Shown here: piece after piece, positions 1 through 7,157 of the stretch
Numbering within the stretch: the first letter of the stretch is position 1
Layout: each line of letters begins with the position of its first letter
Assembly: GCA_903832055.1 (NCBI GenBank)
Contig: CAILAC010000012.1
Location: forward strand, 1 to 64,000
Direction of reading: 5' to 3'
Length of the DNA stretch: 64,000 nucleotides
Source of the DNA: an uncultured Acidobacteriota bacterium
Lineage (GTDB): Bacteria > Acidobacteriota > Terriglobia > Terriglobales > Acidobacteriaceae
The notes under the pieces: generated by a model
Told to the model about the DNA's origin: nothing
Databases searched by the model: none
Seen by the model: the letters and a program-made list of their open reading frames with translations, nothing else
Program-made: the position numbers and the translations under genes

Positions 1-141
1 AGAACGGAAGGTGTTCTTCGGGTTGTGCTTGGAAAGCACCTTGGTGATCGCCGCCGTCAACGTCGTCTTCCCGTGATCGATGTGTCCGATCGTGCCTACG
101 TTTACGTGCGGCTTAGAACGGTCAAATTTTTCCTTCGCCAT
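1..141 (-). CDS. tuf: Elongation factor Tu, N-terminal fragment (cut by window edge)
   Basis: The minus strand from the ATG at 139-141 encodes the first 47 residues of EF-Tu, beginning [20 protein letters not shown] and containing the P-loop motif [11 protein letters not shown]-Tu carries aminoacyl-tRNA to the ribosomal A site in its GTP form. The gene continues beyond the left edge, so domains 2 and 3 are not visible. It is the last gene of a minus-strand series of four tRNA genes and two small ORFs, the same kind of tRNA-tuf arrangement as tufB of E. coli, so it is probably co-transcribed with them. Identity is certain from the motif; whether this is the only tuf copy cannot be told from this window. 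Confidence 0.97.
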   Translation of the reverse strand, partial: MAKEKFDRSKPHVNVGTIGHIDHGKTTLTAAITKVLSKHNPKNTFRS

Positions 142-228
142 GATCTAACCTCAGTCCCTTCTTCTGCGTGGGCGCTGTTCGCTGAAGCGACAGCTGCCTT
201 CAAGTGAATTCTTGCGCACTCTTTTAAC

Positions 229-537
229 TCAGTAGTACGCGTACAGCTTCAAAAACCTTTGCCGCAGCTCGACAGGAATCTGCTCGATCCGCGCCAGATA
301 CTTCTCCCGAATGAGCGCCTGGTCGCTGACGGGGAGCGACGAGTACAACTCGTGCGCATCCTTGCCCAGCAAACCCGCATTCAGAACCAGCTCGAACTGC
401 CGGATCCGCAGCTTCTTTGCTGCTACCGAAGCCAGAAACAAGTCAGCCCGATTCGAAGCACATGCTGCCTCTACGCGCGATGAGAGCTGCTGGAACCCCT
501 GCACGTTCTGGACCGGAAATGTCGCCTGCTCAAACAT
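229..537 (-). CDS. Hypothetical protein between tRNA-Gly and tuf
   Basis: An open frame of about 102 residues, 88 bp upstream of tuf and 82 bp downstream of tRNA-Gly. It reads as a soluble, mostly helical protein with conserved-looking charged stretches (for example IREKYLARIEQIPVELRQRF near the C-terminus); no signal peptide, membrane segment or known motif is visible. The start is uncertain: TTG at 556-558, ATG at 547-549 and ATG at 535-537 are all in frame; the last is preceded by a purine-rich stretch at usable spacing. If real it would be translated from the processed tRNA-tuf transcript. I do not recognise the family. Codon use is compatible with coding but homology would be needed for proof. 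Confidence 0.5.
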   Translation of the reverse strand: MFEQATFPVQNVQGFQQLSSRVEAACASNRADLFLASVAAKKLRIRQFELVLNAGLLGKDAHELYSSLPVSDQALIREKYLARIEQIPVELRQRFLKLYAYY

Positions 538-619
538 TCTGTTTCCCATTCCCTGCAATGACCGGAGCCCTTGACCCTGACTCTCAGCCAGAGCCCTCGC
601 AAGCTGAAGCGTTACAAAC

Positions 620-694
620 TGGAGCGGGAGACGAGGATCGAACTCGCGACCAACAGCTTGGAAGGCTGTGACTCTACCACTGAGTTACTCCCGC
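620..694 (-). tRNA. tRNA-Gly (anticodon TCC), CCA encoded
   Basis: The minus strand folds as a tRNA: acceptor GCGGGAG (694-688) pairs with CTCCCGC (630-624), the anticodon loop is CTTCCAA with TCC, the T arm contains GTTCGATCC, and discriminator T is followed by an encoded CCA at 622-620. Reads GGA/GGG glycine codons. It is the fourth tRNA of the tuf-linked cluster. Confidence 0.95.
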
Positions 695-734
695 AAAACG
701 GCGGCTGGCATACGACCGCCAGCCGCTGAAAATC

Positions 735-810
<76 letters not shown>

Positions 811-815
811 CCTGC

Positions 816-1064
816 TTACAACTTTCCGGCCTCTTCGCTGCTTCGCCGCCTGATCTTGTCCGCCTCCCGCGCCATCACGGTTCGAAAGACAAACGTACCC
901 AGGACCAACAGCGGAATCAACCGAATCTCGACTGGCCTGCCAAAGACGAAGGTTGTGCCTTCTCCAAGGGTAAACCAGACACCCAACCCGAGGATGCCGT
1001 AGAGGCCGAGAGCGATCCAGAATTTCCGATCCACACTCCGCTTTTGAACTGCCTCTTCCAACAT
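816..1064 (-). CDS. Small two-helix membrane protein embedded between tRNA genes
   Basis: An 82-residue frame starting MLEEAVQKRSVDRKFW. Two hydrophobic stretches are visible, about residues 14-33 and 46-62, joined by a short loop with GRPVEIR, followed by a basic tail (READKIRRRSSEE). A positively charged C-terminus suggests both ends in the cytoplasm. The ATG (1062-1064) is only 19 bp downstream of the mature 3' end of tRNA-Tyr, and the stop is 5 bp upstream of tRNA-Thr, so processing of the two tRNAs would release a short mRNA with almost no untranslated regions. A longer frame begins inside the tRNA and is not credible. Family not recognised. Confidence 0.65.
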   Translation of the reverse strand: MLEEAVQKRSVDRKFWIALGLYGILGLGVWFTLGEGTTFVFGRPVEIRLIPLLVLGTFVFRTVMAREADKIRRRSSEEAGKL

Positions 1065-1083
1065 CCTAAAGCCCTCAAAACGC

Positions 1084-1171
1084 TGGTGCACAGGGAAGGA
1101 TTCGAACCTTCGTAGTCCCAAAGAACGGCAGATTTACAGTCTGCTGCCATTAACCACTCGGCCACCTGTGC
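1084..1171 (-). tRNA. tRNA-Tyr (anticodon GTA), class II, CCA encoded
   Basis: Minus strand, 88 nt: acceptor GCACAGG (1171-1165) pairs with CCTGTGC (1094-1088); anticodon stem GCAGA/TCTGC encloses CTGTAAA with GTA; a long variable arm typical of bacterial tRNA-Tyr follows; T loop GTTCGAATC; discriminator A and encoded CCA at 1086-1084. Confidence 0.95.
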
Positions 1172-1379
1172 CCATCTCTGCAATCCTTCGCACGTTCCCG
1201 TTTTGGCGCATCCCGACCCGTCCGGAAATCTCCGGGCATTGAAACCTGGAAGCGACGCCTCTGGGGGTTTACCGCGGAGGACTGGATTGACTTGCCTGCA
1301 GTGGCTGCAAAACCCCACCCAAGAGCCAACCCAAATAACTTTTCTACCGTCTCAAGCGGCTCGCTGTCCGCGTTTGAAG

Positions 1380-1455
1380 TGGAGCTGGCGAAGGGATTTG
1401 AACCCCCGACCCTCTGATTACAAATCAGATGCTCTACCAGCTGAGCTACGCCAGC
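1380..1455 (-). tRNA. tRNA-Thr (anticodon TGT), CCA encoded
   Basis: Minus strand: acceptor CGCTGGC-type stem GCTGGCG (1455-1449) pairs with CGCCAGC (1390-1384); anticodon stem TCTGA/TCAGA encloses TTTGTAA with TGT; T loop GTTCAAATC; discriminator T and encoded CCA at 1382-1380. It is the first tRNA of the cluster, 208 bp upstream of tRNA-Tyr; nothing else recognisable lies in that spacer. Confidence 0.95.
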
Positions 1456-1538
1456 GCAATTTCCACCGGAGACCGGCTTTCTGCTCCATGGGAACATCGG
1501 GCGCACCTGCTCCCGCCGCGACCACGGCACAGAACTCA

Positions 1539-1568
1539 AGATTAGCACAGGGGCGCAGAGGGGGCAAA
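1539..1568 (-). promoter_or_regulatory. Candidate promoter of the tRNA-tuf operon
   Basis: On the minus strand TAATCT (1544-1539) with an upstream TGTGC resembles an extended -10 box, and TTTGCC (1568-1563) sits 18 bp upstream as a weak -35. It would start transcription roughly 75 bp before tRNA-Thr. This is a by-eye match only. Confidence 0.3.
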
Positions 1569-1736
1569 CGACAAGCCGCTCCCGCTTGAAAGACTCTCTT
1601 TCCGGTGCTGTCTGAACTGGCAGGTCCCACTGAATTAAAGGCGATTTCGCTTGACAGAATGCAAGCGACAGGGGAATCTGCAAGGGTCACTTCCTTCATG
1701 GATTTCAATCTCATTGAGTAGCTGCAAGGACACGGA

Positions 1737-2735
1737 ATGAAGATCAAGCAGATTTTTCTCACAATGACTTTACTCGCCACGTTGATGGGCGGGGCTTTGC
1801 AAACACCGGCAAACGCAGCGGCACCGCACAAACCAAGGATTGCCGTCATGGACTTTGACTACGGCACCGTGCGTACCTACTCAGAGGCGATTTTCGGAAG
1901 CGACATTGACATTGGCAAGGGTATTTGCGATCTGCTGGTCAATGACCTGGTCAAGGACGGTACGTACTCGATCATTGAGCGCAAGGCTCTCGACAAGATC
2001 ATGGCGGAACAGAATTTCTCCAATTCTGACCGCGCCGACGCCACAAGCGCCGCAAAGATCGGCAAGCTGCTGGGCGTTGACGCGATTCTGGTCGGGAGCA
2101 TTACGCAGTTTGGCAGTGAAACCAAGAAGACCAACCTCGGCGGTGGCGGCGGTACCTGGGGCGGCTATGGAATCGGCGGCATCGGTCACTCCAAATCGAA
2201 GTCAACCGTGGGCATTTCAGCCCGACTGATCAGCGTGGATACGGGCGAGATTCTCGCGGTTGCCGAGGGCAAGGGCGAGTCTTCGCGCTCCAGCACCTCA
2301 CTGCTCGGCGGTGGAGGCAGCTGGCGTGGATTCGGTGGCGGCAATGCGGATTTTGGCTCCAGCGACTTTCAGAACACAATCATCGGCGAATCCACCAAGA
2401 TTGCTGTGGACCAATTGACCTTGAATGTGGTCGCCGGGGCGCCCAAGATCGCGACGCATACCGTGACGGTCGAGGGACTGGTAGCTGCGGTCGATGGCGA
2501 CCAGATCGTTCTGAACGTCGGCGGCAAGGCGGGCATCAAGGTTGGCGACCAGCTCGATGTGGTGCGCGTCACCAAGGAGATCAAAGACCCGACAACCGGA
2601 AACGTGATTCGCCGGCTGACGACGACCGTGGGCGTGGTCAAAGCCACCGACGTTGATGATGCCTCGACGGTGTGCACGCCGGTCAGCGGATCGGGCTTCC
2701 AGAGCGGGGACCGGGTCAGAACTGCTGCGCAATAA
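1737..2735 (+). CDS. Secreted CsgG-family protein with FlgT-like C-terminal domain
   Basis: 332 residues. Residues 1-27 form a type I signal peptide ending PANAA, without a lipobox cysteine. Residues about 33-235 follow the CsgG fold family (RIAVMDFDYGTV, then LLVNDLVKDGTYSIIERKAL, then GVDAILVGSITQFG), interrupted by two Gly-rich insertions near residues 135-150 and 192-205. The remainder (GLVAAVDGDQIVLNVGGKAG, VGDQLDVVRV) resembles the C-terminal domain of FlgT-type proteins. CsgG itself is an outer-membrane secretion channel for curli, but no csgA, csgE or csgF neighbours occur here, and many solitary homologues have no known role. It is divergent from the tRNA operon and ends at a hairpin. 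Function beyond family membership is unknown. Confidence 0.85.
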   Translation: MKIKQIFLTMTLLATLMGGALQTPANAAAPHKPRIAVMDFDYGTVRTYSEAIFGSDIDIGKGICDLLVNDLVKDGTYSIIERKALDKIMAEQNFSNSDRADATSAAKIGKLLGVDAILVGSITQFGSETKKTNLGGGGGTWGGYGIGGIGHSKSKSTVGISARLISVDTGEILAVAEGKGESSRSSTSLLGGGGSWRGFGGGNADFGSSDFQNTIIGESTKIAVDQLTLNVVAGAPKIATHTVTVEGLVAAVDGDQIVLNVGGKAGIKVGDQLDVVRVTKEIKDPTTGNVIRRLTTTVGVVKATDVDDASTVCTPVSGSGFQSGDRVRTAAQ

Positions 2736-2833
2736 GGAATGATTAAGGCAAGAGCCAATTTTTCAAATTCAGAGACGTCCTCGCCGAAGTAAACGCAGGA
2801 GAGACGACTCTTCTCAGACCGATTGATTCATCC

Positions 2834-2869
2834 AACAGGGGTCCACACATAATTGAGTGGGCCCCTGTT
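2834..2869. terminator. Bidirectional hairpin between convergent genes
   Basis: AACAGGGG-T-CCAC (2834-2846) pairs with GTGG-G-CCCCTGTT (2857-2869) around a 10-nt loop, with one G-T pair. It lies between the converging ends of the CsgG-like gene and the next minus-strand gene, so it can serve both. No long T-run follows. Confidence 0.6.
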
Positions 2870-2895
2870 CGATTCAAGGTAAAATCGCGCTTTAC

Positions 2896-3474
2896 TTACA
2901 GCGCTGGCGGAATCGTGACGTCGTCGGAAACGAAAGCGGCGAGCGAGGTTCCCTTTTTGATTTCAACGTTCTTGCCGTGCTTGATCAGACCGATGGGTCC
3001 GAAGAGGACGGTGAGCACGACAGCGCCGGTGACTCCGCTCTGGCCTTCTTTGCCTTTTGAGCCACGCAGCCGGACTTTGACATCCCCGACCTTGAGGTAA
3101 GTAAGACGAATACTCAGATCGCCGGCCTTGCCCATCATGCCCGATTTAGAAGCCTTGGTGACTTCGCCAAAGGCCTTGCTCCCGGCCTTGGCTACGACGA
3201 CTCCACTTACTTTGAGGTCATCATCGAGGACGAAGGTAACGGAATCGCCCTCTGCTGCAGTTTTGGAAGAAATATCCTGATCAAACTTCAAGGCAACATC
3301 TACGCCTTCTCGCAGAACCAATGGGCCGCTCGGGGCCATTGCGGGTGCCTGCGTCGCGGCAGCAGGTGGCGCAGGTGCTGCCAATGGATCGGTGGCGGGC
3401 GCTGGCTGTTGAGAAAAAGCGCTATGACTGGATGCCAGAATGACGACGGCGAGAAGAGCTACAGACTTTCGCAT
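2896..3474 (-). CDS. Hypothetical secreted protein, Pro/Ala-rich linker
   Basis: 192 residues. A signal peptide (residues 1-21, ending SAFSQ) is followed by a Pro/Ala-rich linker to about residue 50 and a globular region with a beta-rich pattern (LVLREGVDVALKFDQDISSK, GDSVTFVLDDDLKVSGVVVA). A short hydrophobic stretch (VTGAVVLTVLFGPIGLIKHG, around residues 147-166) precedes the C-terminus. The beta-rich part is the type seen in many secreted acidobacterial proteins of unknown role. A polar neighbour is absent: the gene stands alone, converging with the CsgG-like gene. I cannot assign a function. Confidence 0.75.
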   Translation of the reverse strand: MRKSVALLAVVILASSHSAFSQQPAPATDPLAAPAPPAAATQAPAMAPSGPLVLREGVDVALKFDQDISSKTAAEGDSVTFVLDDDLKVSGVVVAKAGSKAFGEVTKASKSGMMGKAGDLSIRLTYLKVGDVKVRLRGSKGKEGQSGVTGAVVLTVLFGPIGLIKHGKNVEIKKGTSLAAFVSDDVTIPPAL

Positions 3475-3758
3475 GATTACCTTCCTTGGACCTATCTAAG
3501 TTGGGAGAGACCTCACCGTACATCGAAGTGCAGCCATGACGCAAGTAGTTCGTGGGTCGGAGCGGCATCTCGCGAAGAGTGAACGGGATGCGGGTAAGTG
3601 GCTGCCGGAGAAACTTGCTGGTCGCAGCCCACAGACCATGCGGCTTGCAACCCGAGGAACCGAGTTTCACTGTCAAGCCAGTACCAGCCAAGTTGGAGCC
3701 AGCCGCAGCCAAGCAGCAGAACAACTGTGGCGTCTGAGTCTAAGCACGTTCTACAACG
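3475..3758. other. Intergenic region, nothing recognised
   Basis: 284 bp between a minus-strand secreted-protein gene and the plus-strand RHH gene. Several overlapping frames on both strands exist but none has a convincing ribosome site, family motif or consistent codon use. It should contain both divergent promoters. Confidence 0.5.
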
Positions 3759-4028
3759 ATGGCCATGCACCTTGCCAAAACCATCTCGATCGCCCTTTCT
3801 CCTGAACTCCTGCTGAAGGCAAAGGCAGTTGCAGAAAAGGAGGACTGGACGTTTAGCGAGTTGTTCCGGGAAGCGCTAGGTCGCTATGTGAGTGGGGAGC
3901 CGGAGTCGAACGGGTTGTTGCGCCGGGCGCGTGGTGCTGGAGCGGCCCTTGGAATTGCGACAGAAGAGGATGTGGAGCGCCTCTCGGATGAATTTCGCGT
4001 CGAGAAGCGCAGCCTCGTACGGCAGTGA
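3759..4028 (+). CDS. Ribbon-helix-helix (CopG/Arc-type) antitoxin-like protein
   Basis: 89 residues (or 87 from the second ATG). Residues about 6-45 match the ribbon-helix-helix pattern: a short strand KTISIALS, then helix PELLLKAKAVAEKEDWT and FSELFREALGRYVSGE. Such proteins bind DNA as dimers and often act as antitoxins that repress their own operon. The C-terminal 45 residues (LLRRARGAGAALGIATEEDV, VERLSDEFRVEKR) would be the toxin-binding arm. No toxin gene follows: downstream are repeats and a 520-bp gap before an unrelated gene. It may be an orphan antitoxin or a stand-alone regulator. Confidence 0.75.
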   Translation: MAMHLAKTISIALSPELLLKAKAVAEKEDWTFSELFREALGRYVSGEPESNGLLRRARGAGAALGIATEEDVERLSDEFRVEKRSLVRQ

Positions 4029-4099
4029 CCCATAAGCGCTGAGATAGGCTTCAACGCGGGCTCTAAATGCCCCTTGAACGGCTGAATGCGCACTGCCGG

Positions 4100-4200
4100 C
4101 AATCCGTTTTTGCTTTTGTCTTTGCTTTTGTCTTTGCTTTTTTGGCTGTCATTCCCACCAGGGAATCTGCTTCACCCACCACAAAACCGGGTGCCCACAT
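4100..4200 (-). repeat. REP-like element, family A, copy 1
   Basis: Read on the minus strand this holds GGGTGAAGCAGATTCCC, a 4-nt loop, GGGAATGACAGC, then A-rich units of AAAGCAAAGAC type. The hairpin ATTCCC (4151-4156)/GGGAAT (4161-4166) is perfect. The same string occurs on the plus strand at 58861-58916. It is an intergenic palindromic repeat, not a gene. Confidence 0.75.
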
Positions 4201-4308
4201 CATTTGCATAGAATTACGCACAAGCGGCGTAAACTGGATAAAAGTTTCCGCCTGGCGTCGTCGGCAACCAGTCTCCTCACCGGTCGCACCGAGAACTGGA
4301 CTCGATAT

Positions 4309-4425
4309 GCAGCACAAAATGCAGCAGAAAACGCACAAAATGCGCCTGGTAACCACCTCTTAAGTTATTCATAAATAATAGGTTACATGATTTTTCCGCA
4401 AAATACCCCACCCCCCCTTTTTGAG
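4309..4425 (+). repeat. Possible intergenic repeat, family C, copy 1
   Basis: GCACAAAA-type units (4310-4343) are followed by an AT-rich stretch and a TACCCC-A-C7-T5 run at 4404-4422. A looser counterpart on the minus strand at 50838-50960 has CAGCACAAAA and a C5-GTA-type run. Similarity is partial and judged by eye. The rest of the 4029-4552 gap holds no convincing gene. Confidence 0.4.
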
Positions 4426-4552
4426 GTGAACTAAAGTCACTTTCGGATCAATTTTCGCGCCCTGAAACGCCCCCACTTCGAATATCGTCGCGCAATCGAG
4501 TAAACTCAGGCGATGATTGAGACGAGCTGTGGACTGTCTCAGCCCGGTTTGA

Positions 4553-5548
4553 ATGCATAGACGAACGCGTAGAACGCTTTGGATTGTGGCTCTGGTGCTG
4601 CTGGTTCTGGCGGCGGCGATTTATCTGCGCTTCAAGGCGCCGCCTGAGGCTGCCCGCCTCTTGCCCGAGTCGGACGGCATTGTCTACGTGAATCTGCGAC
4701 CGCTGCGGGCGGTGATGAAGCAGAATCTGCCCCCTGTGACGCGCGACCCGGAGTACCAGGGATTCATTGACGCGACGGGCATTGACTGGGAGCGCGATCT
4801 GGACGAGGCGGCGGTGGCGCTGCACCGCATGAGCGACCCCAAAGGGCCGAATGGGCCGGTTGCTTACTCCATGGTGCTGGTCGGCAAGCTGGACGGCAAA
4901 GCGCTGGCGCGGTATCTCGAAGCCCACGCGGCGAGCCGCGAAACCTATGCCGGACACACCATCTACAGCCTGATGAGCCAGGGCCGCACGGTGCGCGTCA
5001 CGCAGGTGAGCTACGACACGATTGCTGTTTCGAATACGCCGAGTACCGAACAGATTCACTCGATCATGGATCGCCACGTGACGGCGGCGCTTCCCTTCTC
5101 TGGATCAACCCTCCTGGCTGAGCACTACTCTGAAATGCCGCTGCTCTCGGTGGCGTGGGGCATGGGGCAGATCGGTTTGCCCTTCAGTGAAGATGGCGGG
5201 ATCAAGGTATTTGGCATGACTCTGCCGCTCGAACCAGATTCGACGTTTCTGGCCTCAGTGCACTGGGCCGGAGCGCTGAAGCTGCGGGTGGTGGAGATAA
5301 GCCCGTCTGACGCGGTAGCGACCAGCCAGGCGGCGAGCCTGAATATGCTGCTGGGGATAGCGCGAGTGGCGACGGCTGGACTCTCGGCCGGAGCAGCCAA
5401 TGACGGCATTAAAGAGGTGCTGCGGACCGCTGAGATTACCCAGCGCCGCAACCGTGTTGTCGCAGATGCCACATTCCCGCGGACCCTGCCCGTCGCGCTG
5501 CTCAAAGGCCAGGAAGCTTCGACGGAGCCTGCAACGCCGACAAATTAA
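4553..5548 (+). CDS. Hypothetical protein with N-terminal membrane anchor
   Basis: 331 residues. The basic N-terminus MHRRTRRTLW precedes one membrane helix (about residues 9-26, IVALVLLVLAAAIYL); no cleavage site is obvious, so it is probably an anchored periplasmic protein. The remainder is a mixed alpha/beta domain starting ARLLPESDGIVYVNLRPLRA, a pattern reminiscent of DUF3352-type proteins in which the N-terminal part states lipid- or envelope-associated proteins of unknown role. No catalytic motif is seen. It stands alone ahead of the PQQ-type dehydrogenase gene (161-bp gap), and the ribosome site is weak. Function unknown. Confidence 0.75.
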   Translation: MHRRTRRTLWIVALVLLVLAAAIYLRFKAPPEAARLLPESDGIVYVNLRPLRAVMKQNLPPVTRDPEYQGFIDATGIDWERDLDEAAVALHRMSDPKGPNGPVAYSMVLVGKLDGKALARYLEAHAASRETYAGHTIYSLMSQGRTVRVTQVSYDTIAVSNTPSTEQIHSIMDRHVTAALPFSGSTLLAEHYSEMPLLSVAWGMGQIGLPFSEDGGIKVFGMTLPLEPDSTFLASVHWAGALKLRVVEISPSDAVATSQAASLNMLLGIARVATAGLSAGAANDGIKEVLRTAEITQRRNRVVADATFPRTLPVALLKGQEASTEPATPTN

Positions 5549-5709
5549 GCTACTGCGTTTGTGTTTGTCTAGTGAAACTGACGGGCGACAAACTGCACGC
5601 AGATTGCCTACAATTGCTTCGATCCAGAAAATCAGGAGCACCGACTTTTTCGATTTTCTCCCAGCTCTTGACGCCCCCTTCGCAATCCTCACCTGACATA
5701 AGGAGTTCC

Positions 5710-7080
5710 ATGAAAACCGGGTCATCCCAGTCTTCTTCGCTGCAACGAGCAGTTTTTTCTTTTGCCTGCCTGGCATTGCTTGCGCCTTTCGCCGCGGCGG
5801 CAGCTGGGGCACAGGTGACCGCGCCGTCTGGAACGCTGACGGGTCACGCTGCCTTCACTGACTATCTGCACGAGGCACCGGGCACGCGGCGCAAGGTGAC
5901 TGCGGCCGACCTGCCTGCGCCCGCTCCGTCCGAATCGCTCGACAACGGCGCAAATATGGTGCCGCGGCCGGAGGGAGCGTGGCCGATTCCGCCCAAGGGA
6001 TTCAAAGTGGAGTTGTACGCAACCGGCCTTGAGAATCCGCGCCTCATCCGGACCGCGCCAAACGGCGATATCTTCCTGGCCGAAAGCAATGCGAACAAGA
6101 TCATGGTGTTCCGCGGCGTTGGCCCGGACGGCAAGGCGAAGCAGGTGTCGGAGTTCGCAGCGGGACTCAACCTTCCTTTTGGCATCAACTTCTACCCGGC
6201 GGGGCCAAATCCCAAGTGGGTTTACGTCGGCAACACTGACGGGGTGGTGCGGTTCCCGTACAAGAGCGGGGACCTGGTTGCCAGCGGGCCACCCCAAAAG
6301 CTGTTTGAGCTGCCCGGCGGCGGACACCTGCGCGGTGGCGGACACTGGACGCGCGACCTGGCCTTTTCAATGGATGGGACAAAGCTCTTTGTCTCGGTCG
6401 GCTCACTCTCGAATGTCGATGATGTGGACACGCATCCGGCGGAGTTTCACCGTGCCGATGTGCTGGAGTTCACGCCGGAGGGCAAGTTCATCAAGGTCTA
6501 CGCCTCGGGAATTCGCAACTGCGTGGGCGAGGCCATCAATCCGACGACCGGCGAGCTTTGGTGCTCAACCAACGAGCGCGACGGGCTGGGCAACAACCTG
6601 GTTCCGGACTATGTGACGCATATTCAAGAGGATGGCTTCTATGGCTGGCCGTGGTACTACATGGGCGGGACGGCTGGAGAGGCCGGGGGCGGCAGGCAGG
6701 ACCCTCGCCATGCTGGCAAGCATCCTGAACTGCAGGCCAAAGTGATTACGCCGGACACTCTGGTCAATCCGCATTTTGCCTCACTGGAAATGCTCTTCTA
6801 CCAGGGGACGCAGTTCCCCGCCGCCTATCGTGGCGACGGCTTTGCAGCCGAGCATGGCTCGTGGAACCGCGCGGTCCGCAGCGGGTACGAGGTGATTCGC
6901 CTGCCGATGAAAGATGGTCACGCAACCGGCGAGTATGAGGATTTTCTTACTGGATTTGTGCTGCCCAATGGCGATGTGTGGGGACGGCCCGTGGGCGTGG
7001 CAGTAGCCAATGACGGTTCACTCTTCGTCTCCGACGATGGCTCCCGCTCAATCTGGCATGTAATCTATAACGGTAAATAA
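5710..7080 (+). CDS. Secreted PQQ-dependent sugar (sorbosone-type) dehydrogenase
   Basis: 456 residues from the ATG at 5710, which follows a good AAGGAG at 5700-5705; an upstream in-frame extension lacks these features. A signal peptide spans about residues 1-35. From about residue 90 the protein follows the soluble glucose/sorbosone dehydrogenase beta-propeller family: GFKVELYATGLENPRLIRTA, GDIFLAESNANKI, HWTRDLAFSMDGTKLFVSVG, EFTPEGKFIKVYASGIRNCV, GELWCSTNERDGLGNNLVPD and GFYGWPWYYMGG. Such enzymes oxidise sugar or polyol substrates in the periplasm with pyrroloquinoline quinone; the true substrate cannot be read from sequence. It is monocistronic, ending at a strong hairpin. Confidence 0.88.
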   Translation: MKTGSSQSSSLQRAVFSFACLALLAPFAAAAAGAQVTAPSGTLTGHAAFTDYLHEAPGTRRKVTAADLPAPAPSESLDNGANMVPRPEGAWPIPPKGFKVELYATGLENPRLIRTAPNGDIFLAESNANKIMVFRGVGPDGKAKQVSEFAAGLNLPFGINFYPAGPNPKWVYVGNTDGVVRFPYKSGDLVASGPPQKLFELPGGGHLRGGGHWTRDLAFSMDGTKLFVSVGSLSNVDDVDTHPAEFHRADVLEFTPEGKFIKVYASGIRNCVGEAINPTTGELWCSTNERDGLGNNLVPDYVTHIQEDGFYGWPWYYMGGTAGEAGGGRQDPRHAGKHPELQAKVITPDTLVNPHFASLEMLFYQGTQFPAAYRGDGFAAEHGSWNRAVRSGYEVIRLPMKDGHATGEYEDFLTGFVLPNGDVWGRPVGVAVANDGSLFVSDDGSRSIWHVIYNGK

Positions 7081-7103
7081 GCGCGGCAAGCGGACTCAAA
7101 AGA

Positions 7104-7134
7104 AGAGGGCCTGAGCATCGCGCTCAGGCCCTCT
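7104..7134. terminator. Bidirectional rho-independent terminator
   Basis: A perfect 13-bp stem AGAGGGCCTGAGC (7104-7116)/GCTCAGGCCCTCT (7122-7134) with a 5-nt loop. Short T-tracts flank it on both strands. It separates the converging sugar dehydrogenase and M23 peptidase genes. Confidence 0.85.
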
Positions 7135-7157
7135 TTGCACGCATTTCTGAGGGCTGG

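Noticed and set aside
1651-1679. TTGACA followed by GAATCT as promoter of the CsgG-like gene
   Set aside because: The -35 is perfect but the -10 matches only two of six bases, so I did not list it.
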